Of a stretch of 64,000 nucleotides of DNA, positions 37,999-46,174 are shown piece by piece. The number at the start of each line of letters is the position of its first letter. The first letter of the stretch is position 1. The translations under genes and the position numbers were made by a program. The notes beneath the pieces were generated by a model. It did no database searches, was not told where the DNA came from, and saw only the letters and a list, made by a program, of their open reading frames with translations. Location of the stretch: NCBI GenBank assembly GCA_023423535.1, contig JAFAFL010000105.1, positions 54,070 through 118,069 of the forward strand. Direction: 5' to 3'. Origin of the DNA: Pseudomonadota bacterium (GTDB lineage: Bacteria; Myxococcota; Myxococcia; Myxococcales; Myxococcaceae).

Positions 37999-38277
37999 CT
38001 ACGCCTCGTCGTCGTCCGAGAACTCGACGTCCTCGTCCTCGAACTCCTCGTCGTCCTCGCCGAGGAGATCCTCGCCTTCCTTCGCCGGCTCGGCCGGTTC
38101 GATGACCTTCGGCGTCGACAGACGACCGCGACGGCCTTCGGAGGCGGGCTTGTTCGCGGGGCTCTCCCGCTGGTCAGCACCGCACTTGGGGCAGATGGGA
38201 TCCGGCTTCTTCAGGTCATAGAACTTCGTCTGACACTTGAAGCAGGTGTGCTTGTTTCCGAGGTCCTTGGCCGGCAT
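37999..38277 (-). CDS. FYDLN acid-domain protein (TIGR02300-like)
   Basis: 92 aa. N-terminal zinc-ribbon-like part MPAKDLGNKHTCFKCQTKFYDLKKPDPICPKCG with CxxC pairs and the FYDL(N/K)K motif, then a basic linker (EGRRGRL) and a strongly acidic C-terminal tail (DDEEFEDEDVEFSDDDE). This matches the FYDLN acid family, whose role is unknown. Divergent from the GYF/AgmX gene with 84 bp between starts. Confidence 0.85.
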   Translation of the reverse strand: MPAKDLGNKHTCFKCQTKFYDLKKPDPICPKCGADQRESPANKPASEGRRGRLSTPKVIEPAEPAKEGEDLLGEDDEEFEDEDVEFSDDDEA

Positions 38278-38361
38278 GCCGGCGGCTCCTTAGTGAACGC
38301 TCTCTGGCGGGTCAAGGGTCTTGAGCGGTAACATCGCTCGGCTCTCGCCCTTCGTGTCCGC

Positions 38362-39693
38362 TTGAATTTCTCCTGTGAAGCCTGCCACCACCGCTACGCG
38401 GTCCCCGACGAGAAGATCCGCGGCCGGACGGTGCGGATCCGCTGCCGCCACTGCGGGCACCTGACCTCGGTCACAGGTCCCGCCGATTCGGCGCCCACAA
38501 CCGCCGCGCCCCCGCCCGCCCCCGCGCAGGCCGAGTGGTACGCGATGATCGCCGGCGCCCAGGCCGGACCGTTCGATCTCCCCGGTCTCGCCGAACGCGC
38601 ACGCGAGGGTTCGGTCACCTCGGACTCCTTTGTCTGGCGCCCGGGCATGGCGGACTGGAAGCGCGCCGGTGAATTGCCGGAGCTGACGGAGGTCCTCTCC
38701 CCTCCCCCACCGGTGCAGCCGCAGAGACAGGCACCGAGGACCTCCGGGTTCAGCGCCGCGGAGCTCTTCAGCGATCTCGGACGTGAAGACGAGGCCGCGC
38801 TCCCGCCCGATCCAGAGGAGCCCTCGCAACCTTCGGAGCGCCGGGACGAGGAGCGCGGGGCCGAGGACGATCCCTTCGCCGCGCTCGGGGACATCGATCC
38901 CGCGAAGCTGCCGCCGCCCGGCGAGTCCACGATGTTCTTCATCCAGAAGGCGGGCGTGACGAAGCGCAACCCGCCCTGGAAGATCGCTGCGTTCATCGGC
39001 GCGGGCTTGGGCTCGGTGGCGCTGGTGCTGCTCCTGCTCTCGAGCCTCGACGTGGTGCCGCTCAGGCTGCGCACGGTGGACGGCTCGGGGCAGGCGGTGG
39101 AGCAGTCGGTGTTCAGCGCGGATGGCGTCTCGCACCTGGGCGACGTGCTCATGGGACGCGGGGCCTCCCCAGAGGACGCGAACGCGGCGACCCGAGACGA
39201 CAAGCGGCGCCCCGCCCGTCCCGCGCAGAAGCCGCAAGGAGCGCCGGCGCAGGAGGCGGTGGCGCGCGTGGAGAAGCCCGCTGCCGGTCCTTCGAAGGAG
39301 GAGCTGGCGGCGCTCTACGGCGACACCGCGCGCAGCGATCGCGGGCCCAGGGTGCGTCCGGCGTCCTCGGAGGCGACCGCGCAGGTGGCGACCGCCGGCG
39401 GGCTGTCGCAGGAGCAGCTGGCGAAGGTGGTGGCGGCGTCTCAGACCGCGTTTCAGACCTGCATCGAGAGCGAGCTGCGGAAGAACCCGAACCTCAAGGT
39501 GCCGCGCTTCTTCATCCGCGCCAACGTGGCGAACTCGGGTGTGGTGACCGCGGCGAGCATCGACCGCAAGGACGTGGACGGGAGCGCGCTCGGCGAGTGC
39601 CTCAAGTCCCGCGCCCGGCGCATGGCCTTCGCCCCGTTCGAGGGCGAGGAGCTGGTGGTGGAGATCCCCCTCATCGTCGGCGTGGCGATGTAG
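38362..39693 (+). CDS. Zinc-ribbon / GYF_2 / AgmX-PglI C-terminal domain protein
   Basis: 443 aa in four parts: an MJ0042-type zinc ribbon (FSCEACHHRYAVPDEK...RIRCRHCGH) at 3-35, a GYF_2 domain (EWYAMIAGAQAGPFDLPGL...VWRPGMADW) at ~57-112, a disordered acidic region with a single transmembrane helix at ~212-232 (FIGAGLGSVALVLLLLSSL), and a TonB-like AgmX/PglI C-terminal domain (FQTCIESELRKNP...VANSGVVTAASI). AgmX/PglI proteins belong to myxobacterial gliding and envelope complexes. TTG is the only start that includes the zinc ribbon; no ribosome-binding site is seen. Ends 14 bp before the microcompartment vertex genes. Confidence 0.8.
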   Translation: MNFSCEACHHRYAVPDEKIRGRTVRIRCRHCGHLTSVTGPADSAPTTAAPPPAPAQAEWYAMIAGAQAGPFDLPGLAERAREGSVTSDSFVWRPGMADWKRAGELPELTEVLSPPPPVQPQRQAPRTSGFSAAELFSDLGREDEAALPPDPEEPSQPSERRDEERGAEDDPFAALGDIDPAKLPPPGESTMFFIQKAGVTKRNPPWKIAAFIGAGLGSVALVLLLLSSLDVVPLRLRTVDGSGQAVEQSVFSADGVSHLGDVLMGRGASPEDANAATRDDKRRPARPAQKPQGAPAQEAVARVEKPAAGPSKEELAALYGDTARSDRGPRVRPASSEATAQVATAGGLSQEQLAKVVAASQTAFQTCIESELRKNPNLKVPRFFIRANVANSGVVTAASIDRKDVDGSALGECLKSRARRMAFAPFEGEELVVEIPLIVGVAM

Positions 39694-39707
39694 TAGAAGC
39701 CCAGCGC

Positions 39708-39983
39708 ATGTATCTGGGACGGGTGATCGGCACCGTGGTCGCTACGGTGAAGTACGAAGGCCTCGAGGGAAAGAGGCTCCTCGTGGTGCAGCCGCTCGAT
39801 CACAAGCAGCAGCCGTCGGGACCTGCCGAGGTCGCGGTGGATACCGTCTCCGCGTCGCGCGGCACGCTGGTGTATCTCGTGGGCAGCCGGGAAGCGGCGC
39901 TCGCGCTCGAGCCCTCCTTCGTGCCGGTGGACAGCGCCATCGTGGGCATCGTCGAAGACGTGCACGCGGAGGGCGCGCCGTGA
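39708..39983 (+). CDS. EutN/CcmL-type microcompartment vertex protein (BMC-P) 1
   Basis: 91 aa. Matches the EutN/CcmL family along its length: MYLGRVIGTVVATVKYEGLEG, KRLLVVQPLD, VAVDTV and VDSAIVGIVEDV. BMC-P proteins form pentamers that close the corners of bacterial microcompartment shells; a few EutN homologues form hexamers. Second member of a likely operon, 14 bp after the AgmX-like gene. Stop overlaps the next gene by GTGA. No BMC-H or BMC-T shell gene occurs in the window. Confidence 0.9.
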   Translation: MYLGRVIGTVVATVKYEGLEGKRLLVVQPLDHKQQPSGPAEVAVDTVSASRGTLVYLVGSREAALALEPSFVPVDSAIVGIVEDVHAEGAP

Positions 39984-40258
39984 ACCTCTGCCGCGTGCTC
40001 GGGCCGGTGGTGGCCTCGGAGAAGCATCCCGCGTTCACTGCGCGCAAGCTGCTCGTGGTCCAGCCGCTGGACGAACGGGGAGAGGCGCAGGGCAAGAGCT
40101 TCATCGCCGTCGATCACCAGGTCAGCGCCGGCCCCGGTGACACGGTGCTGGTGATGCGCGAGGGCGGCGGCGTGCGGCAGATCCTCGGCGACAAGACGCT
40201 GCCCATCCGGTCGCTGATCGTGGGCATCGTGGATTCGGTGGAGCTCGGACGCGGATGA
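39980..40258 (+). CDS. EutN/CcmL-type microcompartment vertex protein (BMC-P) 2
   Basis: 92 aa, tandem paralogue of the preceding gene with the same fold: VNLCRVLGPVVASEKHPAF, ARKLLVVQPLDERG, AVDHQVSAGPGDTVLV and IVGIVDSVELG. It keeps the GxGDxV-type loop that the first copy has partly lost (SASRGTLV). GTG start at 39980 overlaps copy 1; the stop overlaps the aldolase start as ATGA. The coupling implies the two vertex proteins and the aldolase are made together. Confidence 0.9.
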   Translation: MNLCRVLGPVVASEKHPAFTARKLLVVQPLDERGEAQGKSFIAVDHQVSAGPGDTVLVMREGGGVRQILGDKTLPIRSLIVGIVDSVELGRG

Positions 40259-40932
40259 CGGACGGCGGGTTCGTGGCGCTCCCCAGGCTGCGCGCGCAGG
40301 TGGTCGCCACCTCGAAGCGGCTGCACGAGATGGGCTGGGTCGCCAACCACGACGGCAACGTCTCGGTGCGGCTGAAGGGCGACCGGCTCCTCATCACCTG
40401 CACCGCCGTCTCCAAGCGCGACATCGACGACGCGTCGCTCCTCATCGTGGACATGCAGGGCCGCGTGCTCGAAGGGCGGAAGAAGCCGTTCAGCGAGCTG
40501 GAGCTGCACCTCGCCGCCTACCGCACGCGCCGCGAGGTGAATGCAGTGCTTCACGCGCACCCGCCCTTTGCCACCGCCTTCGGGCTCGTGGGCCGCGAGC
40601 TTTCGCCGATCGCCATCCCGGAGATCGTCGTGTCGCTGGGAGACCGGATCCCCACCGTGCGCCGGCAGATGCCGAAGGATCCGGACGGCATCCGGGTGCT
40701 CGAGCAGTACACCGCGCTGTTCGACGGCATGCTCCTCTCCGGCAACGGCGCGCTGACGCTCGGCGACGACCTCACCCAGGCGCTCCTGCGGATGGAGCTC
40801 GTGGAGCACTACGCGAAGATCCTCCACGCGGCGCAGACGCTGGGGACCATCGAGCCCCTGCCGCCGGGCGATCTGGCGAAGCTGCTCGAGGCGCGGAAGA
40901 AGGCCGGGCTGGGGCCGAAGCCGCAGTCGTAG
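40255..40932 (+). CDS. Class II (FucA/AraD-type) aldolase, altered metal site
   Basis: 225 aa. Class II aldolase/epimerase fold: GWVANHDGNVSVRL at ~28-40 and the zinc-binding HAHPPFATAF (His100, His102). The family's catalytic acid corresponds to Glu81 or Glu83 (SELELH). At the third metal-ligand position families normally read NHG or GHG; here it is SGNG (Asn164), so one zinc histidine is missing. Members cleave fuculose-1-P, rhamnulose-1-P or similar, or epimerise ribulose-5-P. Class II aldolases occur in several microcompartment loci. Coupled to the BMC-P genes by ATGA; substrate unknown. Confidence 0.82.
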   Translation: MTDGGFVALPRLRAQVVATSKRLHEMGWVANHDGNVSVRLKGDRLLITCTAVSKRDIDDASLLIVDMQGRVLEGRKKPFSELELHLAAYRTRREVNAVLHAHPPFATAFGLVGRELSPIAIPEIVVSLGDRIPTVRRQMPKDPDGIRVLEQYTALFDGMLLSGNGALTLGDDLTQALLRMELVEHYAKILHAAQTLGTIEPLPPGDLAKLLEARKKAGLGPKPQS

Positions 40933-40954
40933 TCTCGCCAGGAGGAGCGCATAC

Positions 40955-41539
40955 ATGGTGACGCCGGAGCAGGTCCTCGACTTCTGGTTCGGCGACGGCC
41001 GGAGCGCGCGCTTCTCGCTGTGGTTCGAGAAGAACGAAGAGACCGACCGCACCCTGCGCGAGCGCTTCGGTGACGCGGTGGAGCGGGCGGCGCGCGGCGA
41101 GCTCGATGCGTGGGAGGCGGAGGGCCCGCGCGGGAGGCTGGCGCTGGTGATCCTCCTCGACCAGTTCACCCGGAACATCCACCGCGGGTCGCCACGCATG
41201 TTCGAGAACGACGAGAAGGCCCGCCGGGTGGCTCTCCGCGCGCTGGCCGAAGGGGACGACCGGGGCTTCGGCCCGTTCGAGGCCGCGTTCCTCTACCTGC
41301 CGCTCGAGCACTCCGAATCGCTTCCGGATCAGGAGGAGTCGGTGCGCCGCTTCGAGGCCCTGCACGCGCGCGCGCCGGAGGCCCACCGCGAGATCACCGC
41401 GTCCTTCCTCGACTACGCGCGCCGCCACGAGGAGCCCATCCGCCGCTTCGGCCGCTTTCCTCACCGCAACGCGCTGCTCGGCCGGGAGACCACGCCGGAG
41501 GAGGCGGAGTTCCTCAAGCACCCGGGCACGTCGTTCTAG
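40955..41539 (+). CDS. DUF924 family protein
   Basis: 194 aa. Starts VTPEQVLDFWFGD, then FEKNEETDRTLRERFG, LVILLDQFTRNIHRGSPRMFEND, FLYLPLEHSESL and FGRFPHRNALLGRETTPEE: the DUF924 family end to end (TPR-like helical fold, function unknown). AGGAGG precedes the ATG at 9 nt. Same strand and 22 bp after the aldolase. Its stop overlaps the converging transporter gene by 4 nt. Confidence 0.9.
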   Translation: MVTPEQVLDFWFGDGRSARFSLWFEKNEETDRTLRERFGDAVERAARGELDAWEAEGPRGRLALVILLDQFTRNIHRGSPRMFENDEKARRVALRALAEGDDRGFGPFEAAFLYLPLEHSESLPDQEESVRRFEALHARAPEAHREITASFLDYARRHEEPIRRFGRFPHRNALLGRETTPEEAEFLKHPGTSF

Positions 41540-43149
41540 CTCGCGCGCCTCAACGTCGCGTCCGGCAGCAGCCAGGTCACGATCAGCGCGAGCACCGAGA
41601 GCAGGAGCGCCACCCGGTAGAGCGCGCGCATCGCATCCGAGTACGCGCTCCGCAGCTCACCGTGCAGACGCTCCGTGGCGTCCTCGGGCGCGCGGGTGAC
41701 CTCGGCGATCGCCTCCTTCGGGAAGGACTGCACGCCTCGACCGAGCTCTCCGCGGGAGAGCCTTTGGACGAGCTCGACCCTCCCCTGCTCCGGCACGTCC
41801 GGCGCGGCCCGTTGCAGGCGTTCCGGGAGGCCGCTGGCGAGCGCGAGCCCGAACACGGTGCCGAAGATCGCCAAGCCCACGGTGCCGCCCAAAGAGCGGA
41901 AGAAGCCCGCCGCGGCGGTGGCCACGCCCACGTCCTTCGGCATCACCGCGTTCTGGACGATGAGCGTGAACATCGGCACCGACGGCCCGAGCACGAGGCC
42001 GAGGAACACCATCTTCAGCGTCACGCCGCCGCGGGTGCTCGCCTCGTCGAGCGTGAACGCCAGCAGCGCGAACCCGCCCACCGCCGCGGTCATGCAGACG
42101 CGCATCAGCGTGCGGTAGCGCCCGAGCGCGCTCACGATCTGTCCGGAGAGCACGTTGCCCGCCACGAGCCCCAGCGTCAGCGGCGTCAGCGCGAGGCCCG
42201 CCGAGGTCGCGGAGACGCCGACGACGTTCACCATGAACAGCGGCAGGAAGACGATCGTCGCGAAGAAGGTCGTGCCTACGAGGAACGACGCCGCGTTGCT
42301 CACCGCGAAGGTGCGGTTCCGGAACAGGTGCAGGTCGAGGATCGGCGCGCGGGCGCGGGACTCGATGAAGAGGAAGAGCGCGGTGCCGGCGAGCGAGAGC
42401 CCGAACAGCGCGAGCATCCGCGGCGAGAGCCAGCCCTGCCCCACCTGTCCCGGTGACTCCTCGCTGCGTCCGAGGCTCAGCGCGAGCAGCAGCGGGATCA
42501 CGGCCAGCGCCAGCGCACCGGCACCGGCGAAGTCGATGCGCGTTCCCTTCGCCGCGTCGTGCACCGGCTGGCGAGGCATCCGCAACGCGACGAACGCGAG
42601 CGCCAGCGCGCCGAGCGGCAGGTTCACGAAGAACACCCAGTGCCAGCCGAGCCCGTCGGTGATGACGCCGCCGACCAGCGGGCCCACCACGCTCGCCACC
42701 GCGAAGCAGGCGCCGAACATCCCCTGGTAGCGCCCGCGCGTCTCCGGCGGGAAGAGGTCCGCAAGCACCGCGAACGCGGAGGTGAAGAGCGACGCCGAGC
42801 CGATGCCCTGCACCGCGCGGAAGAGCACGAGCATGAGCGCCGACTGCGAGAGGCCGCAGAGCACCGAGCCCGCGACGAAGATCGCCATCCCCGCCAGCAG
42901 CACCGGCTTTCGCCCGAGCTGGTCGGAGAGCTTTCCCCAGATGGGGACCATCACCGTGGAGGCCACCATGTAGGAGGTGGTGAGCCACGGATAGACGGCC
43001 GGCGCGATCTGGAGGTCCGCCTGGATCGCCGGGCCGGCGGTGGCGACGATCGTCTGGTCCAGCGCCGCGAGGAACAGCCCGAGCAGCACGCCCGCCAGCG
43101 TGAAGACGCGGTCGGAGGTGCTCGGGCCCTCGGCGGGTGCGGCCGACAC
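41536..43149 (-). CDS. MFS exporter, DHA2 (14-helix) family
   Basis: 537 aa, about 14 transmembrane helices. It has the early LDQTIVATAGPAIQADL motif typical of DHA2 drug exporters, KLSDQLGRKPVLLAG loop, and GMFGACFAVASVVGPLVGG (motif C of proton-coupled antiporters). C-terminal ~60 residues form a hydrophilic stretch then a final helix. Likely proton-driven efflux. GTG at 43149 is 17 bp after the Cys-rich lipoprotein stop; the start is tentative. Frame continues upstream but only as a shadow of that gene. Confidence 0.85.
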   Translation of the reverse strand: MSAAPAEGPSTSDRVFTLAGVLLGLFLAALDQTIVATAGPAIQADLQIAPAVYPWLTTSYMVASTVMVPIWGKLSDQLGRKPVLLAGMAIFVAGSVLCGLSQSALMLVLFRAVQGIGSASLFTSAFAVLADLFPPETRGRYQGMFGACFAVASVVGPLVGGVITDGLGWHWVFFVNLPLGALALAFVALRMPRQPVHDAAKGTRIDFAGAGALALAVIPLLLALSLGRSEESPGQVGQGWLSPRMLALFGLSLAGTALFLFIESRARAPILDLHLFRNRTFAVSNAASFLVGTTFFATIVFLPLFMVNVVGVSATSAGLALTPLTLGLVAGNVLSGQIVSALGRYRTLMRVCMTAAVGGFALLAFTLDEASTRGGVTLKMVFLGLVLGPSVPMFTLIVQNAVMPKDVGVATAAAGFFRSLGGTVGLAIFGTVFGLALASGLPERLQRAAPDVPEQGRVELVQRLSRGELGRGVQSFPKEAIAEVTRAPEDATERLHGELRSAYSDAMRALYRVALLLSVLALIVTWLLPDATLRRAS

Positions 43150-43166
43150 GTGCGGGCTCGGTGGGC

Positions 43167-44504
43167 TCAGGGGAACGGCGGCGGAGGCGGCGGCGGCAGG
43201 TTCTGGCAGCGACCACAGCCCGCGGCAGCGGCCTGCACGCAGACGGAGTCCCAGTCGGTGTTGCAGCAGTAGGGATCCGCCGCACACACCGCCTGCACGC
43301 AGGGATCGCACGACGGCGGCGAGGCGGGGTGCGTGCCGGTGGAGCTCGGCTGGCAGAGGTCCGTGATCGGCCCGCAGGAGACGGCGCCACCGCTGGGGTT
43401 CGTCACGCACTGGCCGCCGGAGCAGGCCGCGCTGCAGCAGTCGTTCTGCGACTGGCACATCCAGCCCACCTGTCCGCAGCTGAGCGGCGGCTGCTTGCTG
43501 TCGCAGGTGCCGTTGATGCAGGCGGAGCTGCAGCACTCCGCGTCCGAGCCACAGCCGAAGCCGTCCGGGAAGCAGCCCGGCCCGCCGCCGTCGAAGCCGC
43601 CACCGTCGAATCCGCCACCGCTCCAGCAGGCGCCGAACATGGGATCGCACCAGTTGCCGCAGCACTCGCTGTGCTGCGAGCAGGGCGTGAAGTCGAGGAA
43701 GCAGCCCGGACCACCATCCGTCCCGCCGGACCAGCAGACGCCGACCTGCGGGTTGCAGAAGCCGTTGCAGCAGTCGCTGTTCTGGAAGCACTGCTGGAAG
43801 TCCGGGAGGCACGAGCCGCCGTCGCTGCCGCCCGCCCAGCAGAACCCGAGGCTCTGGTTGCACACGCCCGCGCAGCAGTCGCCGTGCTGCGAGCAGGTCG
43901 CGCCCTCCGGCCCGCAGAAGCCACCGTCGGTGCCACCATCGAATCCGCCGTCCCAGCCGCCGCCGTCAGCTCCGCCACCACCATCGGTGCCGCCGCCGTC
44001 AGTCCCGCCGCCGTCAGTCCCTCCTCCGTCCGGGCGCTGCACGCACACGCCTTCGTTCGAGCAGATGTTGCTGCAGCAATCGCCGCTGAGAAGGCACCCC
44101 TCGCCCTCCGCCTTGCAGCCGGTGAAGGGGACACAGTTGCCCGCCTCGCAGCGCTCGCCGCCGGCACAGGCTGCGCAGACCTCGCCGCCGACACCGCAGC
44201 GGGCCTCGGTCTTGCCGCCGTGGCAGATGCCCTGCGCGTCCCGGCAGCCCGAGCAGCCGCCGTCACCGCCGACGAAGGGCACGCACGCACCGCCCTGGCA
44301 CATCTGGGTCGCGGGGCAGCTCACGCAGGCGCCGCCGCCCGCGCCACACGCGCTCTCGAGCTGGCCGATGGAACAGCGTCCTTCGGCGGAGCAGCAGCCG
44401 TCACAGTTGTGCGGACCGCAGTCCGCCTGGACGGGACCGCACGCGGACACGGTGAGTGCGGCCGCACCGGAGAGGGCGAACATGAGGACGAGGGCGAAGC
44501 GCAT
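43167..44504 (-). CDS. Cys-rich secreted lipoprotein (paralogue of 31751-32851)
   Basis: 445 aa. Signal MRFALVLMFALSGAAALT with lipobox VSAC, then the same series of small Cys modules as the 32-kb copy (CGPHNCDGCCSAEGRC, CSGCRDAQGIC), a DGGGTDGGGTDGG linker, and five to six CCxGxC modules of ~35 residues (for example CSQHGDCCAGVC). The same C-terminal block CDPCVQAVCAADPYCC then WDSVC follows. It has more tandem modules than its paralogue. The tail is Pro-rich. Role unknown; probably surface-exposed. Confidence 0.75.
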   Translation of the reverse strand: MRFALVLMFALSGAAALTVSACGPVQADCGPHNCDGCCSAEGRCSIGQLESACGAGGGACVSCPATQMCQGGACVPFVGGDGGCSGCRDAQGICHGGKTEARCGVGGEVCAACAGGERCEAGNCVPFTGCKAEGEGCLLSGDCCSNICSNEGVCVQRPDGGGTDGGGTDGGGTDGGGGADGGGWDGGFDGGTDGGFCGPEGATCSQHGDCCAGVCNQSLGFCWAGGSDGGSCLPDFQQCFQNSDCCNGFCNPQVGVCWSGGTDGGPGCFLDFTPCSQHSECCGNWCDPMFGACWSGGGFDGGGFDGGGPGCFPDGFGCGSDAECCSSACINGTCDSKQPPLSCGQVGWMCQSQNDCCSAACSGGQCVTNPSGGAVSCGPITDLCQPSSTGTHPASPPSCDPCVQAVCAADPYCCNTDWDSVCVQAAAAGCGRCQNLPPPPPPPFP

Positions 44505-44582
44505 GGGAGGCCTCGGCGGAGGGAGGTGACGCGGGGCGCGACCTGCAGCGGCGATGCCTTAGCACGACATCAATCAGAAGCC

Positions 44583-44807
44583 CTAGAGCGCGCCCGGGTT
44601 GCGACTTCGCTTCAGCTTTGCGCGGGCGTCTCGGACCTCGTCGGCGAGCCGCTCGGTGCCCTCTGCGTCGCGCTGGAGCGTGTCGAGATCGATGAGGTCG
44701 CCCTCGCGAGCGTCCGCCGGAAGCGAGGCGCGCGGCACCACGTGCTCACGACCTTCGACGACGAGCACCGCCCGGTCTCCTTCGATGCGGTCGAGGCTCG
44801 CCTTCAT
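44583..44807 (-). CDS. DUF3006-like small protein
   Basis: 74 aa. KASLDRIEGDRAVLVVEGREHVVPRASLP resembles the DUF3006 family: a small beta domain starting with a DRIEGDxAVL pattern, here followed by a charged helical tail. DUF3006 genes commonly sit beside ComEC-like metallo-beta-lactamase genes, as here. ATG at 44807 overlaps the preceding stop by 4 nt. Confidence 0.8.
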   Translation of the reverse strand: MKASLDRIEGDRAVLVVEGREHVVPRASLPADAREGDLIDLDTLQRDAEGTERLADEVRDARAKLKRSRNPGAL

Positions 44808-46174
44808 GGGTTGCAGTCTCCCGCCGGCCGCCGCTCCTTCTCCGCGTCCTTCCGGCTCCGATACACCACGAGGTTCCTCTCGAGGATCTTCAGCGCGTTG
44901 CGGCAATCCGGCACGTGGAAGACCTCGCTGTTGCGGCTCGCCACATAGGCGCCCTTCGCGACGCGCAGCGAGGGCGCATCGGTGACGGCGGCGGGCTGCA
45001 CGTTCGCGGGCGGCGGGGCCTTCGCAACGATCTTCTGCGGCGCGGGCTTCGGCGCGGGCGGCGGGCGCGGCTTCGCTTTCGGCTTCGGCGCAACCGGCGC
45101 AGGCGTGGCCGTGGGCGCGGGCGCGATGGCAGCGACCGGCGCTGCAGCGGGCACGGCCTCGGCGATGGGCTGGGGTTTCACCGCGGGCGGCAGCGGAGGC
45201 GCTCCAAAGGTGAAGCGGGCCTCGCGCGACTCGCCCACCGCGGGGCGCTCCTTGCGCAGGATGAGGCGCCGGCCATCGCCCTCCACGTGGAGCTCGCCGT
45301 CGAGGTCGGTCCGGAAAACCTCGGCGCCCTGCCTCGAGAGCCGCGCGAGGACCGGGCGGCTCGGAGCGCCTCGAGCGTTCCCCGCGCCCACCGATACGAT
45401 CGCGAGCTCCGGCTTCACCGCCGCGAGCAGCTCGTTCGAGGTCGCGCCATCCTCGGCATGCGACGGCACCTTGAGCAGCGTCGCGCGGAGGTCGGGGCGA
45501 GCGGAGACCAGCGCGCGCTCCGCATCCTCCGTGGCGTCCGGAGCGAAGAGGATCGAGGTCTCGCCGTGACGCAGGAGGGCCGCGAGGCTCGTCTCGTGGC
45601 CGAGTCGCACCGGCAGCAGCACCAGCGACGCCCCACCGCCGAGGTCCAGCCGCTGAGCCTCCTGCGTCTCCTGTGCGTCCCGTGCGACGAAGAGCGGCAC
45701 CGCGCGCGCGGAGCTTAGCGCCCCCACCGAAGCGAAGCGATCCGGCGAAGGGTTGCGCGGATCCGGCGCGGCGGGCAGGAGGATCTGGCGGACGCCCACG
45801 GTGCGGACGAGCCGGATGAGGCCCGCGTGGTGCTCGTCGGCCGCGTGCGTCAGCAGCAGCAGATCGACCGGTCCATCGAGCAGCTCCGGCAGCCGCGCGG
45901 AGAGCCTCGAGCCGGCGCTCGCGGGGCCGCTGTCCACCAGCACGGTCCGGCCGGTCGGCGACTGGATCAGCGCCGCGTCCCCGTGGCCCACATCGAAGAA
46001 CCAGACGTGGAGCCTTCCGTCCGCGCGCGGGGCATAGGCGCTGCCGCTTGCGTCCTCGAGCACGGGCACGCCGGGCGTCACCCGCAGCGGATCCGTCTCG
46101 TCGGCGCAGGCGGCCCACACCAGCGCGGTGAGGGACACGAGCGCGCGCAGTGCGGCGGCCGGAGCCACCTTCAT
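44804..46174 (-). CDS. ComEC-like metallo-beta-lactamase-fold protein, degenerate active site
   Basis: 456 aa. Lipoprotein-like signal (VWAACADE), an MBL domain (~53-300) starting VWFFDVGHGDAALIQSP, then a Pro/Ala/Lys-rich linker (~330-400) and a C-terminal Ada-type metal-binding-like module (VASRNSEVFHVPDC...RPAGDC). It is a tandem duplicate of the next gene, but the zinc motif THxHxDH is THAADEH (residues 109-115) and both the GDGE-type Asp and the HHGS loop are lost. Catalytic hydrolysis is therefore unlikely. Overlaps both neighbours by 4 nt. Confidence 0.8.
   Translation of the reverse strand: MKVAPAAALRALVSLTALVWAACADETDPLRVTPGVPVLEDASGSAYAPRADGRLHVWFFDVGHGDAALIQSPTGRTVLVDSGPASAGSRLSARLPELLDGPVDLLLLTHAADEHHAGLIRLVRTVGVRQILLPAAPDPRNPSPDRFASVGALSSARAVPLFVARDAQETQEAQRLDLGGGASLVLLPVRLGHETSLAALLRHGETSILFAPDATEDAERALVSARPDLRATLLKVPSHAEDGATSNELLAAVKPELAIVSVGAGNARGAPSRPVLARLSRQGAEVFRTDLDGELHVEGDGRRLILRKERPAVGESREARFTFGAPPLPPAVKPQPIAEAVPAAAPVAAIAPAPTATPAPVAPKPKAKPRPPPAPKPAPQKIVAKAPPPANVQPAAVTDAPSLRVAKGAYVASRNSEVFHVPDCRNALKILERNLVVYRSRKDAEKERRPAGDCNP

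Noticed and set aside
39708..40932. A full microcompartment locus in this window
   Set aside because: I looked for the ~90-residue BMC-H and tandem BMC-T shell proteins in all neighbouring genes and found none; only BMC-P vertex proteins and possible cargo are present.
43137..44948. Plus-strand 603-codon frame across the second Cys-rich gene
   Set aside because: Shadow of the Cys-rich gene and neighbours; no start context, no domain and low-complexity Ala/Val/Arg content.
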